Positions 47,836 to 58,499 are shown, counted from the first letter of the stretch. The stretch: DNA of 64,000 nt from Leptodontidium sp. MPI-SDFR-AT-0119 (GCA_020726505.1 JAHLEZ010000001.1:1550001-1614000); one strand, 5' to 3'. Numbers and translations: made by a program. Notes: generated by a model not told the origin, from the sequence alone.

Positions 47836-48990
47836 TTATGCTTTGACAGGCTTGAGGATGATGTTATCAATCAATCTCACTGGCGGGCCATTAGCCAATC
47901 CGAGATCTTCCCCTGCTTGCGGGGATTCAACCGGCAGCATCTTCACAGCTCCACTGAGAATAGCCCCCTTGGTCTCGTCCACCTCTTCCAACTCTTGCAT
48001 GGTATCGGGATCAGCCAAAGAGATGTAATCAATCTCAAACTTGACCCTTTCCTCCGGCTTCATTTGAAATTGAGCATCTAATAACAACTTGACTAGCTCG
48101 TTCGCGGGTCCGAGAAGTTCATCCCGTGATCGACATCCGCGGGAATATGCTGCCTCAGCAACTCTCAAGGCCATCGAAAGGACTGTAGCAACCTTTCGCC
48201 TTCTCGTACCCAGATAGACGTTCCTAGAGCTCAACGCAAGTCCGTCCGGCTCTCTCTTGGTCTCCCCAATGATAACCTGCGTATCCATGCGGAAATCCTT
48301 AACCATTTTCTTGATAACCACCGTCTGTTGTACATCCTTCTGTCCAAAGTAAACCTTCTCCGGCGTCACAATGTTGAACAATTTCATGCAGACCGTAGCC
48401 ACGCCTCTGAAGAATGTAGGCCGACTAGCGCCTTCAAGAACCTCCCCGACAGGTGTAATCGTAATGAAGCTCCCTTTCCCATCAACTTCTTGACTGGGTG
48501 GGCCACTTGGGTACATCTCCTCCGTTGTTGGCGCAAAAACGGCAGCAATCTTCCCCAAATTCCCGCCATCTGAAGCCAATTCTCTGTCCAGGTCCTTCAG
48601 CATCTGAACATCCTTTGTCCATGTCTTGGGATAGCTGTCCAGGTCTTCGTGTACACCGAATTGAGTTGGATTGACATATATGCTGACCACTACAGATGAA
48701 TTCTCCTTGGCTGCGAGGCGTATAAGAGAGAGATGGCCTTCATGCAAAGCTCCCATGGTGGGCACGAGACCAACTGAGCGGTAGTCATGAAGCTGTTTGG
48801 AACGCCATTGACGGAGCGCAGGGATTTCGCGGAACACCTTGATTGATGTATTCGGTATAGTTTGGTCTCTGCTTCGTGCTCGGCTTGTGGCAGACGTAGA
48901 GAAAGCTCGTGGAATGCTGGACACCATTTTCGAGGCGGTTATCCTTCGCTCGAAGACGGGAACAAACTGCCTTGCAGTTTGGGAGAGCAT
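47836..48990 (-). CDS. PAN6: Pantoate-beta-alanine ligase (pantothenate synthetase)
   Basis: Condenses pantoate with beta-alanine using ATP to make pantothenate, the precursor of coenzyme A. Single exon, 384 residues. Class I nucleotidyltransferase signatures are present: PTMGALHEGH (77-86, HxGH), YVNPTQF, FGQKDVQQ and LALSSRNVYL (KMSKS-like). I chose ATG 48990; the frame continues upstream only to a non-ATG codon. The first 45 residues (MLSQTARQF..., rich in Arg, Ser and Thr) precede the enzyme core and look like a mitochondrial presequence; a second in-frame Met lies at residue 22. DBP7 is divergent with 328 bases between start codons. Confidence 0.95.
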   Translation of the reverse strand: MLSQTARQFVPVFERRITASKMVSSIPRAFSTSATSRARSRDQTIPNTSIKVFREIPALRQWRSKQLHDYRSVGLVPTMGALHEGHLSLIRLAAKENSSVVVSIYVNPTQFGVHEDLDSYPKTWTKDVQMLKDLDRELASDGGNLGKIAAVFAPTTEEMYPSGPPSQEVDGKGSFITITPVGEVLEGASRPTFFRGVATVCMKLFNIVTPEKVYFGQKDVQQTVVIKKMVKDFRMDTQVIIGETKREPDGLALSSRNVYLGTRRRKVATVLSMALRVAEAAYSRGCRSRDELLGPANELVKLLLDAQFQMKPEERVKFEIDYISLADPDTMQELEEVDETKGAILSGAVKMLPVESPQAGEDLGLANGPPVRLIDNIILKPVKA

Positions 48991-49318
48991 CGTTGCGTAT
49001 TTTAAACTTCTAAAAGTGGGGGAAGTAGATTCTGTGACTCGATTCTGCTGAGTTCCCACCTAGGGTCCATGTTTCCGAGAAAATTCTGTGTGAGGCATCT
49101 GTACTGACTTGTGCTGCGTATAATGAAGTCTGAGATGCTTCATCCCAAAGCTGGGCGAGCTTCAGCTGCGAGGCCGGATCTAGTCTCAAAGAGGCTAGGC
49201 TTCCCGCACGATAGCGGAAAATCTTAGGACCGTGCCGACGTTATCGATAATTTTTGTTGGAGAAAATATCCCAAGAACAAGATCGGACAGTGAGCATTTC
49301 TACGATTCTCCAGCAGCC
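48991..49318. promoter_or_regulatory. Bidirectional promoter of PAN6 and DBP7
   Basis: 328 bases separate the two start codons, so both promoters and both leaders fit in this short space. No in-frame ATG extension exists for either gene. I recognise no specific regulatory site. Confidence 0.6.
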
Positions 49319-52075
49319 ATGGCGGACGATGGTATGATCATGAACTTTGACCTTGGGGATGCGCCCTTGGTCACAAAACAAGTCTTTCAGGGAGGGCGGT
49401 GGAAAGACCGATTGGCGGCCAAGAGAAGTACGCAAAAGAGGGCAAACCCACGGTCGACAAATCCTTCCGAGAGGGAAATATTCAAGGAGAAGCGACATGA
49501 CGTTAATGTGGAGGATTATATCGGTCCTGGAGCGGCACCGCGGCCACCAAAGAGACAACGAGTCGACGATTCTGAGAAGAACCTGAACCCGAACAGAGAG
49601 CCTATTACTTCTCGCAAGATCCAGAATGGAGGCGAACAAGCTGGTGGGAGGAAAGTTTCTTCTTTTCAGGAGGACAAGAGGTCTGCTTTTGTGGCTGGAA
49701 AACTGCCTCCTGGAAGCATAAATACTGGTGGAAAGAAATCGATTCCTTTCCAAGAAGATACAAGACCGGCTTTTGTCGCTGGCAAACTGCCACCTGGGAG
49801 CATAAATACTGGGGTGAAAAAGGCGGTTTCGTTCCAAGATAATTCACGGCCAGCCTTTGTCGCTGGAAAATTGCCACCAGGAAGCATAAATGCTGGACCA
49901 GAACGAGATACCGCGGTTCGAGAAGAGACGAGGCCAGCTTTCGTCTCTGGAAAACTGCCACCCGGTAGCATCAATATTGGTACCAAGAAGACGACGACTT
50001 TTGAGGATGATCCAAGGCCAGCATATGTATCTGGAAAGCTCCCACCTGGGAATGTCAGCGGTGGAAAGTCGAATCAAATTATCTCCTCGCTCTTCTCATT
50101 CAATCCTTCCTCGAAGACGAAATTTGAAGAACCCGAAACGGAGGCGGAACCAGCAAAACCATCCAATGCGCCACTCACCGAAGAAATGGCTACGTTCACA
50201 GCGCTCGGCTTGTCGAGGAGATTGGCAGCCCACTTATCGACGAAAATGGATATGAAAGCACCAACGGCAATTCAAAAAGCGGCAATCACGCAGATGGTGA
50301 AAGATGACAGCGATGCATTCATACAGGCTGAGACTGGATCCGGGAAAACCCTGGCTTATCTATTACCCATTGTCGAGCGGATTATGGCAATGAGTTCCAC
50401 AGATGTGCAAGTACATAGAGACTCTGGTTTATTCGCTATTGTTCTTGCGCCGACACGAGAATTGTGCAAACAAATTGCAACGGTTTTGGAGAAGATTCTG
50501 CGATGTGCTCCCTGGATCGTTAGCACTACTGTAATTGGAGGAGAAGGCAAACAGTCTGAGAAGGCTAGGTTACGGAAAGGTGTGAACATCTTGATTGCGA
50601 CACCCGGACGACTGGCGGATCATTTGGACAATACCGAAGTTCTGAATGTAAGCACTGTGAAATGGTTGGTATTGGACGAGGGTGATCGATTGATGGAGCT
50701 GGGTTTCGAGGAGGAGATCAAGGGAATTGTTGAGAAGATTGAGAAGAGAGGCTCAGCAGCCAACAGCAAGAGCGTTCTGGATCTTAAGAAACTTCCTAGT
50801 CGAAGGATCACAGTTCTCTGTTCGGCAACCATGAAGATGAATGTCCAGAGACTTGGCGAAATCAGTCTGAAGGATGCGGTACATATCCAGGCTGATCCAT
50901 CAGAAGAAGAAGCCGCAAAAGCTGCAAAGGACAAGACAGACCGCGTTGACCCAGATGACAAGAACTTCTCAGCTCCAGCGCAACTGAAACAGGCGTACGC
51001 AATCATCCCCGCAAAGTTGCGACTTGTCAGTTTAGCTGCAATCTTGAAGCGAGCTTTTGCACGGCGGGGATCAGTTATGAAGGCAATTGTCTTCATTTCT
51101 TGTGCAGATTCCGTCGACTTTCACTTCTCCCTCTTCGGTCGTCCCCTTGAAACTGCCCCCGAAGATGGTGAGGCTACTGTCGAACCGCCAACTATCACTA
51201 AATCCGACTTGACGAAAGACACCATTGCTCTCGGAACAGCATTCTCGAGCAAAACAAATTTCGTCATTCTTCACAAACTCCACGGTTCTCTTGCACAAAA
51301 TATCCGAACGGCAACTCTGAAAGCGTTCACTGAATCCGCAGAGCCTTGTGTTCTGGTCTGCACAGATGTGGCTTCTCGAGGTCTGGATCTACCAAATGTC
51401 GACTATGTCATAGAATATGATCCTCCATTCAGTGCGGATGATCATCTCCATCGTGTTGGACGAACAGCGAGAGCTGGAAAGGACGGTAGAGCTTTGATCT
51501 TCCTTCTTCCAGGCGAGGAAGAAGAGTATGTGTCTGTGCTCGCTTCGGGATACCGAGATGGCAAGAAATCTCTGACGCACAACACCTCCGAGGATGTTCT
51601 CAGGAAAGGCTTTGGTGGATCAGGTAGAGAGTGGGAGGAGCGAGCTACGGAATGGCAACTGGATGTCGAACGCTGGGCGCAAGAATCTCCCAAATATCTC
51701 GAGATGGCACGTCGTGGGTACCAAAGTCATATTCGTGCTTATGCGACGCATGTGGCAAACGAGAGGAAATACTTCAACATGCAGACACTCCATCTCGGAC
51801 ATTTAGCGAAAGCGTTCGCTCTACGAGATAAACCTGGTAGCATCAAGGTGCCAGGCCTCAGACCTGCGAAGATGACCAAGGCAGATAGAAGTGTGGCTGC
51901 AAGAAAAGCCAAGAGAGGAGAGGTGGAGGACAAGGCACCAGAAGGAGAAAGGGTACGAAAGCAAAGGAAGCTCGACCTAGATGCACCTACCGTTGATGGT
52001 AACGACGCAGTAAGGAGGATGAAGAAGAAGATGAAGGAACATATGTCTGTTTCTTCAGAGTTTAATATTGGTTGA
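49319..52075 (+). CDS. DBP7: DEAD-box ATP-dependent RNA helicase Dbp7
   Basis: Nucleolar RNA helicase required for early 60S ribosomal subunit assembly. Single exon, 918 residues, longer than the roughly 750-800 I expect of the family. Helicase motifs: Q motif around APTAIQ, motif I AETGSGKT (about 337), Ia PTRELCKQ, motif II DEGD (453-456, the Dbp7 variant of DEAD), III SAT, V TDVASRGLDLPNVDYV, and VI HRVGRTARAG (about 710). The N terminus is basic with a candidate nuclear signal (PPKRQRV). The extra length comes largely from five tandem copies of a module of about 29 residues (residues about 115-248) carrying RPAFVAGKLPPGSIN, just before the family's ISSLFSFNP segment. ATG 49319 is the first ATG of the frame. 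Confidence 0.95.
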   Translation: MADDGMIMNFDLGDAPLVTKQVFQGGRWKDRLAAKRSTQKRANPRSTNPSEREIFKEKRHDVNVEDYIGPGAAPRPPKRQRVDDSEKNLNPNREPITSRKIQNGGEQAGGRKVSSFQEDKRSAFVAGKLPPGSINTGGKKSIPFQEDTRPAFVAGKLPPGSINTGVKKAVSFQDNSRPAFVAGKLPPGSINAGPERDTAVREETRPAFVSGKLPPGSINIGTKKTTTFEDDPRPAYVSGKLPPGNVSGGKSNQIISSLFSFNPSSKTKFEEPETEAEPAKPSNAPLTEEMATFTALGLSRRLAAHLSTKMDMKAPTAIQKAAITQMVKDDSDAFIQAETGSGKTLAYLLPIVERIMAMSSTDVQVHRDSGLFAIVLAPTRELCKQIATVLEKILRCAPWIVSTTVIGGEGKQSEKARLRKGVNILIATPGRLADHLDNTEVLNVSTVKWLVLDEGDRLMELGFEEEIKGIVEKIEKRGSAANSKSVLDLKKLPSRRITVLCSATMKMNVQRLGEISLKDAVHIQADPSEEEAAKAAKDKTDRVDPDDKNFSAPAQLKQAYAIIPAKLRLVSLAAILKRAFARRGSVMKAIVFISCADSVDFHFSLFGRPLETAPEDGEATVEPPTITKSDLTKDTIALGTAFSSKTNFVILHKLHGSLAQNIRTATLKAFTESAEPCVLVCTDVASRGLDLPNVDYVIEYDPPFSADDHLHRVGRTARAGKDGRALIFLLPGEEEEYVSVLASGYRDGKKSLTHNTSEDVLRKGFGGSGREWEERATEWQLDVERWAQESPKYLEMARRGYQSHIRAYATHVANERKYFNMQTLHLGHLAKAFALRDKPGSIKVPGLRPAKMTKADRSVAARKAKRGEVEDKAPEGERVRKQRKLDLDAPTVDGNDAVRRMKKKMKEHMSVSSEFNIG
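49663..50063 (+). repeat. Five-copy coding tandem repeat within DBP7
   Basis: Five successive units of about 81-87 nt, each encoding (R/P)-(S/P)-A-(F/Y)-V-(A/S)-G-K-L-P-P-G followed by S-I-N-x-G or a variant. The first four copies share GKLPPGSIN; the fifth has diverged (GKLPPGNVS). All units keep the reading frame. Confidence 0.9.
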
Positions 52076-52573
52076 GTAGGGATGTCAGGAATCAAAACCG
52101 AGATACCCAGTAAATGCCTTGCATCTCTACAAGCAAGGATATGAGCCACCTCATAAAGCATGCAAATGCCATCATGGATACAATTTGGACCTGGCCACGA
52201 TCACATCTCTCACATCGATTTGCGTGAACCACGTGATTGATTATACAGACCCACATGAAGCTTCACGAAAAGTCGCGTCAGCCCTGATCGCGTTTCCCAT
52301 TCGACATCTCCGTTGCACCATTCACTGTCCTGATTTGTTTGTACGAATTTGCCATCTATTATGAATTTCGATTGCAATTAATTTGTTTAAGCGTTGTTTG
52401 AGCGTTGTACACCAGTCCCAAACTCCTGTCTTCGATTTTGCCATTTTCATTAATTCCTACGACATTCACGAGCCTGCCAACCATTTCTAACTTCAGTTGG
52501 CCAATTGAGAAGTTCAGTCTTTCTATTCTGCTCGGAAGCCCATTTCAAGTCAAGATAAATCCCACCCGCCGAA
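52076..52573. promoter_or_regulatory. Spacer between DBP7 and the coiled-coil gene
   Basis: 498 bases with the DBP7 3' UTR and the promoter and leader of the gene at 52574. Nothing specific is recognisable. Confidence 0.45.
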
Positions 52574-55144
52574 ATGAATGTGCAACAACAATATCCTCCT
52601 GGGCATGATGAATGGGACCCGACGAGTGCCGAGTACTACAAGCGATACTCTGCTCTGATCGCCGACCCCATTTTACGAGCTAGAGCGGAAGAACAAATGC
52701 AAAGGATTGTGAGGGAATCTGAAGGGAAAAGGAAGGCGCGAGAACTGGAAAGACGGCAGGAAATGCTCAAAGCCCAGGAAGCTTCGAGACGCAAGAGCCA
52801 GCCTGCCAGTCAGAACCCGCCGATCGACTTCCAAGAGGAACTGATGCACCTCCGCCCCCATCGACAAGCCGAAGCCCACCAAAGACGAAAGCGAGCGGCG
52901 GAACAAGAGCAGAAGATTCTTCTTCAACGGCAAAATCAAGAACTCGAACGGAAAAGGCGAGAGTTGGAGAGGGTGGAGAGGGCCAGACGGGCTCGAGAAG
53001 CTCTTGAACGAGAAAGACGGAATATGGCACAGGAGGAAATGGCCCGACTTGAACGAGCGAGAATGGATCGCGAAAGATGGTCAAAGGAGCAAGAGGAGAT
53101 GGCGCAACTCCATCGAGCGAATGCTGCTTGGGCAAGCCGTGCGGCAGGACAGCAAGATATGCAACGAAGCTATCAAATCAGCCAAGAACAATTGAGACCA
53201 CCAACCGGACATACGATTGCACCTCGTCCACTACCAGCTTTCAGCACCGGGGACATGCAGCTACAACGGAATGAATGGACAACCAAAGCCAAGATTGCCA
53301 TCCAGGATCAGCTGGGGATGTTTGAGAGACATAAGGACATCGTGTCGGCGGCTATTGAGGCAGTTGGAGTCGAAGCTGCTTCGCCGTCGCAGAAGCGGTC
53401 TCGCTCGGAATTCGAAGACGGCTCAGAGCCTCCACAGTCGGCTCCCAAACCTCCCAAAAAGCCGGCAAATGCCTTCTCCAAGATGATGGCTGCGCCACAA
53501 AAGATCACAGAACCTGCTCGTGATTTCACTCAATGGGATACGCACCTCCAGCAGGCGCTTGATGATCAACTGCTTTCCGGACGTGGTCGAAGCGAAACGG
53601 ATTGGGCATCGATCGTCTCAGAAACCATCAAGACTTCAATTCAGACAATGATATTTCCATACCTCCGCTACAGACCTCACCCTCAGACGAAAATCAATGC
53701 TCTGCATGTTTTGATAGAGATCGCCACAGCAACAGCGTACGCTCCTCGCTGTACATCATCAGATCTAATTCGTGCCGGGTCGCTTCCGAAAACTCTGCTG
53801 GGCAACATGTTGGAGATTGCAGAGAAGATGTCAGGGTCTGAAAGAAAGACCGTTCTGGAGGAGCAAGCATTCCTTTGCAAGGTCAAAGCTCTCAGGCACC
53901 AACCAATGATCGCCTGGAACGGGAATACTTGGACTAGCTTGGATGAGATATTGAGGTTGATGAAAGACCCTGGACCAGTTGATTTCAGAATGATATTCGA
54001 TCAATTATCCAGCCAGATAAAATCCGGTCGAGGGGTGACATCTATTGCTACAGCAGTCCGCAAAATTATCAGGAACGACATCACCTCTTACGTGACTCCG
54101 AGCACTTGCTTCCAGACTAAATATAATGCAATGAATGTTTTGGTTGATGCTGGGACCCTTGCCTGGAAGGAACTCTCTGGTTCATGCCGAGAACCAGTGG
54201 ACATCTTGGGAGAGATAGCATCGGCCCTATCAGACCTGGGAAAGATGCTGGACGGAGAAGAGGTCCACAGAATACACTTTGAGATAGTTCAAGAGGCAGA
54301 CTTCTCGTTTAATAACTTCCTAGACGACTTCTTGGGGTCCATAGACGATGCCATTGCAAATTACAAGATGAGGAATAACCAGCAATTAAAGCGGGATCAC
54401 GACTTCAAATGGAACTCCTGCGCAAAATTGCAAAAACTCGTCAACAAGAAGAAGTCCGAGAAGAAGCGAACCCACGGCAACGATGGCCTACTCGCCAAAA
54501 TCCTGCTTCTTAGATGGAATAATAGCGCTTACGGCCCAAGCTGGTTCAAATGCCGGGATGCACTAGATGACGTATTAGAGATGCTTGTCGACGGCTCCGT
54601 CCCGTTAGCATGCGATCGGTACCTCTGGAAGGCAGATTCTGTCCTTCACAGCGCGGGAATTGATGGCACGAATGTTTACGACCGTCAAAAACCAGCCAAG
54701 GAAGCCCGCACGGCAGTTGACCGTAACGTTGCCTATGTCCTCGCACTGGCGCGAAAGGGCTGCATGGAGACGAAGCTCAATGCCTTCAAGACCCTCGTCA
54801 AGATTGGGATGAAGATGGCTGAATGGATGTCTCCTGGTCTGCCTAAGTGGAAGCTTGATGTTTTCAAGGACCAGATGTCAGAGGACTCCTTGACTGATGC
54901 CATGATGGTCATCTGCGATTCAATAGTCAAGATGGGTGGAATAAAAGCACTCTCGAGTCAAGAACTCGCCATCGTGAACCAGTTGGATGTTCTGCGAGCC
55001 CCCATGCCAGAGGCATTTGAGGGCTTAGATGCTGTTCTCGACGTGATTCGGGATCTCACTAAGATGGGTACTAGGGACGAGAAGCGGGTGAAGTCTTTGA
55101 CAGTATTGAAAAACAAGACTGTCATAGATCTCACCGATGATTGA
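52574..55144 (+). CDS. Hypothetical coiled-coil protein with C-terminal SUMO-interaction-like motif
   Basis: Single exon, 856 residues, ATG at 52574. Residues about 35-215 are a very charged Glu/Arg/Gln-rich region with heptad character, predicted to form a long coiled coil or single helix. A linker with a candidate nuclear signal (SQKRSRSEF) and a Pro/Lys-rich stretch (PKPPKKPANAF) follows. The rest, about 320-840, is helical and contains no domain I recognise. The last seven residues are V-I-D-L-T-D-D, a hydrophobic core followed by acids, the textbook form of a SUMO-interacting motif. A nuclear role is therefore likely but inferred. Confidence 0.75.
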   Translation: MNVQQQYPPGHDEWDPTSAEYYKRYSALIADPILRARAEEQMQRIVRESEGKRKARELERRQEMLKAQEASRRKSQPASQNPPIDFQEELMHLRPHRQAEAHQRRKRAAEQEQKILLQRQNQELERKRRELERVERARRAREALERERRNMAQEEMARLERARMDRERWSKEQEEMAQLHRANAAWASRAAGQQDMQRSYQISQEQLRPPTGHTIAPRPLPAFSTGDMQLQRNEWTTKAKIAIQDQLGMFERHKDIVSAAIEAVGVEAASPSQKRSRSEFEDGSEPPQSAPKPPKKPANAFSKMMAAPQKITEPARDFTQWDTHLQQALDDQLLSGRGRSETDWASIVSETIKTSIQTMIFPYLRYRPHPQTKINALHVLIEIATATAYAPRCTSSDLIRAGSLPKTLLGNMLEIAEKMSGSERKTVLEEQAFLCKVKALRHQPMIAWNGNTWTSLDEILRLMKDPGPVDFRMIFDQLSSQIKSGRGVTSIATAVRKIIRNDITSYVTPSTCFQTKYNAMNVLVDAGTLAWKELSGSCREPVDILGEIASALSDLGKMLDGEEVHRIHFEIVQEADFSFNNFLDDFLGSIDDAIANYKMRNNQQLKRDHDFKWNSCAKLQKLVNKKKSEKKRTHGNDGLLAKILLLRWNNSAYGPSWFKCRDALDDVLEMLVDGSVPLACDRYLWKADSVLHSAGIDGTNVYDRQKPAKEARTAVDRNVAYVLALARKGCMETKLNAFKTLVKIGMKMAEWMSPGLPKWKLDVFKDQMSEDSLTDAMMVICDSIVKMGGIKALSSQELAIVNQLDVLRAPMPEAFEGLDAVLDVIRDLTKMGTRDEKRVKSLTVLKNKTVIDLTDD

Positions 55145-55485
55145 GATTGAAGCAACGCTCTTCATTGGCTGCACCGTGGAGAGGGGGTTTGAAGTCAAGC
55201 ACGACAGGTCGTTTTTCTTTTTTGTCCCTGGGCAGGACATTGAGAGGGACCTAAACTTTTAACACACCCCTTTGCATCGAGACTTACCACAATAAACCAT
55301 CTCGTAGCATGTGTTTTTCGAAACTATGAGAAAGACTTCATCGCTTCAATAGCTCGTCATCAGTTCCATCGCTAACATTTGCTCTCATATATGATATGTA
55401 ACAAAAACATCAGACTGACCGAATCTTGCTCGCTAAGCCGGAACCCTTTCATCAATGGACGATTCGTGAGTATATTAGACCATGG
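55145..55485. other. Spacer between convergent genes
   Basis: 341 bases containing 3' UTR sequence; nothing else is recognised. Confidence 0.4.
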
Positions 55486-56704
55486 TTAAGCTGCCACACT
55501 GTCCAGTAGCTCTTTCAACGACTCATCAAAACCCTTGAGCCCCGAGGAGGCACTCCTCTCAATAGCTCCTCAGCTCTTGCCACATCCACCTTGCTCAAAT
55601 CCGTATCCCCTTCCTTAATCTTCTCCAAAGTCTTCACGGCATCCGCTCCAGCCAGCTCGCCAAGTTTATCAACCACCTTGTTGAAATTCATCTTCTCAGC
55701 ATAGGCCAAGATTCTCTCCTCACTTTCGTGAAAGTCATCATATTATTCAACAGAGGCCAAAGTCGATATTGATGGATGATCGAGTAACGTCATTCCCAAG
55801 ACAAGCGAAGAAGTAAGAAAATCGGCAACCAAGCCTCAGAATCTATACATACTGACGGCAGGATCTGTCAAAGCGATAACGTGCAGTTTCGCAACATCAA
55901 CCGGGTTAACAGCCCACTGAGCTCCCATCATCTTCAGCATAGCAATCGCTTCGGGTGCACCGTACATCATACCCAGCACCAACCCCGCAGTCGACTTGTT
56001 CTGTTTCGGATGCAAGACCTTACTTAGTATTAAGCTTGGGTTGATGGAATTGAACTTGAACGCAGAAGCATTCTTCGCTAGCTCCCAAGCCTTCTGCTCG
56101 GCTTGGGTCTTGCTAGCAGAGTACGCAGAGATACGTCGGTCCGAGGTGTAAGGAGGGGGAGCCCAGGCCGCTTTGACTGCCTTTTCATTCCAGCGTTCTC
56201 AGTTTATGGTGTATTCTTCGTTCAGGCGGGTGTCCGACAGGGCGGTAGATGACGAGGTTAAGATGAAGGATTTGATAGAGGGCTGTAGGGCGGCGGAGTG
56301 AAGAAGCGAAGTTATTCCACTGAGGACTGGGGTGATGACTTTGTTTGGGTCTGGGCCAAATATCACGTCTGAAGCTACATGGCAGACTCCAGAGCATCCT
56401 ATGAATCACAGAATAAATGAGAACCGAATTTGGTTTGAGGGAAGGAAGATCAATACCTTTCAAGAGTTCATCGAATGCCTCCTTCTACTGCTAGGTCTTT
56501 CACAACCGAGACATCGAAATTCCCCTCCCCGTATTTTTGGTCAAAGTACTCTTTCGTCCGCTCGATCTTTCCAGAGTCACGGACCGTCCCTCGCACTTTG
56601 TATCCGTCAAGCAAAAGTTGATCCGCCACGTGCATTCCCAAGTAGCCATTTACGCCTGTTACCAATACAGTAGACCCTTTGGGGATAGAAGTTGTTGTTG
56701 TCAT
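55486..56704 (-). pseudogene. Decayed NAD(P)-dependent reductase (extended SDR, Gre2-like)
   Basis: Minus-strand remnant of an extended short-chain dehydrogenase similar to Gre2-type aldehyde/ketone reductases. Readable parts: the nucleotide-binding TGVNGYLG near the N terminus, then (after an intron at 56456-56400) GVCHVASDVIFGPDPNKVI, an SSSTALSD segment, YSASK with the expected Tyr and Lys, and a C-terminal part with ILAYAEKMNFNKVVDKL. Lesions: a one-base frame error near 56475-56482 (frame runs to TGA after residue 78 although the expected FDELLKG follows in another frame); an in-frame TGA at 56201-56199 where the family has a sense codon; poor joining at the next splice site (donor 55852, acceptor near 55726); and a frame change before the C terminus, whose ending LKGFDESLKELLDSVAA and stop at 55488-55486 lie in a different frame. 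Introns are retained, so it is not a retrocopy. Confidence 0.8.
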
Positions 56705-56951
56705 TTTGATAATAGGAATGCCTAGCAGAAGGAAAAATTTTCATCCTACTGTTAGTTATTGATGTTCTCTTGCGGAAAAAAAAAACGACTTCTTATAGTG
56801 GCCTACATCTACTCGATGTATTTCAAAGCACATGATGTGTACAGGGTTCCGGTGGACTACCGGCGGAGTGTTCAGTCCGAAAGTTAAATGCGGGGACATT
56901 TGTGCAGGACCTATCACTTAGGTATGTTCTTTTTGGCTTTTTACTATGCGG

Positions 56952-56965
56952 CCCCCCCCCCCCCC
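56952..56965. repeat. Poly-C tract (14 C)
   Basis: Fourteen consecutive C on the plus strand upstream of the decayed reductase gene. Confidence 0.95.
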
Positions 56966-58499
56966 TGAATAATGTTAAATGTCAACTTTTGCGGGTCGGT
57001 GGCACAAATAACTTACAACTAACTATTGGTTATATACCTTAAGACGTGATCAAGCACGAGCCAAAAACGGGGTCCGTTGTAAAGACAAGGGTGGCTGTAG
57101 AAGGTTCGAGATGGAGTTGAAGCCCTACTCGAGGCTGAGAATTAGTAGATTTATTAGATAGACAAACTAGACGACTACCCACACTGGCTCCAGTTTTCCT
57201 GGCATTTAACATTATTCAGGGAGGGTAGAGGGGGAGTAGAGCTGCCACAATTAGAGTTCTATTGCAAGGGATTATTTGATGTTGTCGTTTGATGCATAGA
57301 TAGAGTTTTGCTGAGCTTTAATTTTAAAATCACGTAACATTACTTGAAAACTCCGCTACGGTTAAAGGGGTCGCCTTGAAGGGGCAACTAATTCTAGCAT
57401 AGTGAACAATCAATTTTTTTTAGAGGCAATGCTTGCTAAGAGCAAGAAGAGCGCTTCTAGAGGCTAAAGCGAGATAGGCTGGGGTAAATAAGCCTTAAGG
57501 CCTTGCGTCGAGTTATATTGAGTAGGGATATACATGTGCTAAGAAAGCGCGGTAAGCAGAATTTCCAGGCTCCAGTGACGGGAATCTATTTCACCAAGAG
57601 GGTCCAAGGGTTGTGTTGTTACGGCCACTTAGCTGTAGACAATATATCACTGGAAAACACAGGGGCTCCAAATTCTCAGCTATAATATTATGACCTCCAC
57701 GATCCTAGTCCCGCTGATTGCTAGACCCACTTGGATGTTGATAGTGTAAGACTACTTCTACTAATGTTTTCGGGCAAATTTGTGTTCTTCTAAATGCTGT
57801 ATTTCTTCCAGGCACAGTTAATGGCGTTGAGGTTGAGCGCTCGACTAGGTCAGCCTCGCTTAAGTGACCAACCATCTCCACTCCTTCAATTAAAATATAA
57901 ACAAACCACGTCGCGCGGGAAAAATATTCAGAAAAAAAAGGGAATAGAAGGGGAAAAAAAACAAAAGAACATCCCGCACAGGGTGCGGGTAGAAAGAAAA
58001 CCTCTCTACGAGGATTTACTTTTCGTAAGCGGGATTGGCGATTTTTACCGTCGGGCGCCGGGAGGAGGGAGAGGGGGGAGGTGGGGGTTGTTAGTCGTCG
58101 CTGCAATTCGGGAAAGCAGTTGGCGCACATTAAACGGACTTATGCGGGATTGGCGATGTCATAAAACAGCATATTTGGTTATATAAATCCAATAAAAAAA
58201 ATTATCGGCCCGCTGGCAGGGGAGATGCCTCGTGGCTTATTGATCAGCTGGATGCTCTGAATATGACATGCAGTGGTACATCCCTATCTTGGGTATTCGG
58301 CTCCTTGTAATCAAGGATAGTAATGAAAAATAATCATCGTAGTTCCAACGAGTACAGCCTTTCCGTATATAGTTCTCACCAATAGTCGTTAAACTTCTCT
58401 TGAGATTTTGACAATAGATGCATTACATATTTCAAGACCTCAAATCAACTAGTTTCTCCTTCATAGCACAACATACATCTTGCATCTGATAGTCTGACG

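Noticed and set aside
49232..49318. In-frame upstream extension of DBP7 by 29 codons
   Set aside because: It would start at GTG; ATG 49319 is the first ATG and gives the family-like N terminus.
49605..50077. Minus-strand frames opposite the DBP7 repeats with repeated motifs of their own
   Set aside because: The repetition is the reverse complement of the DBP7 coding repeat, not an independent gene.
57000..57700. Possible transposon remnant
   Set aside because: The sequence is less GC-rich and frames are broken, but no terminal repeats, target duplications or recognisable transposase or reverse-transcriptase motifs could be seen.
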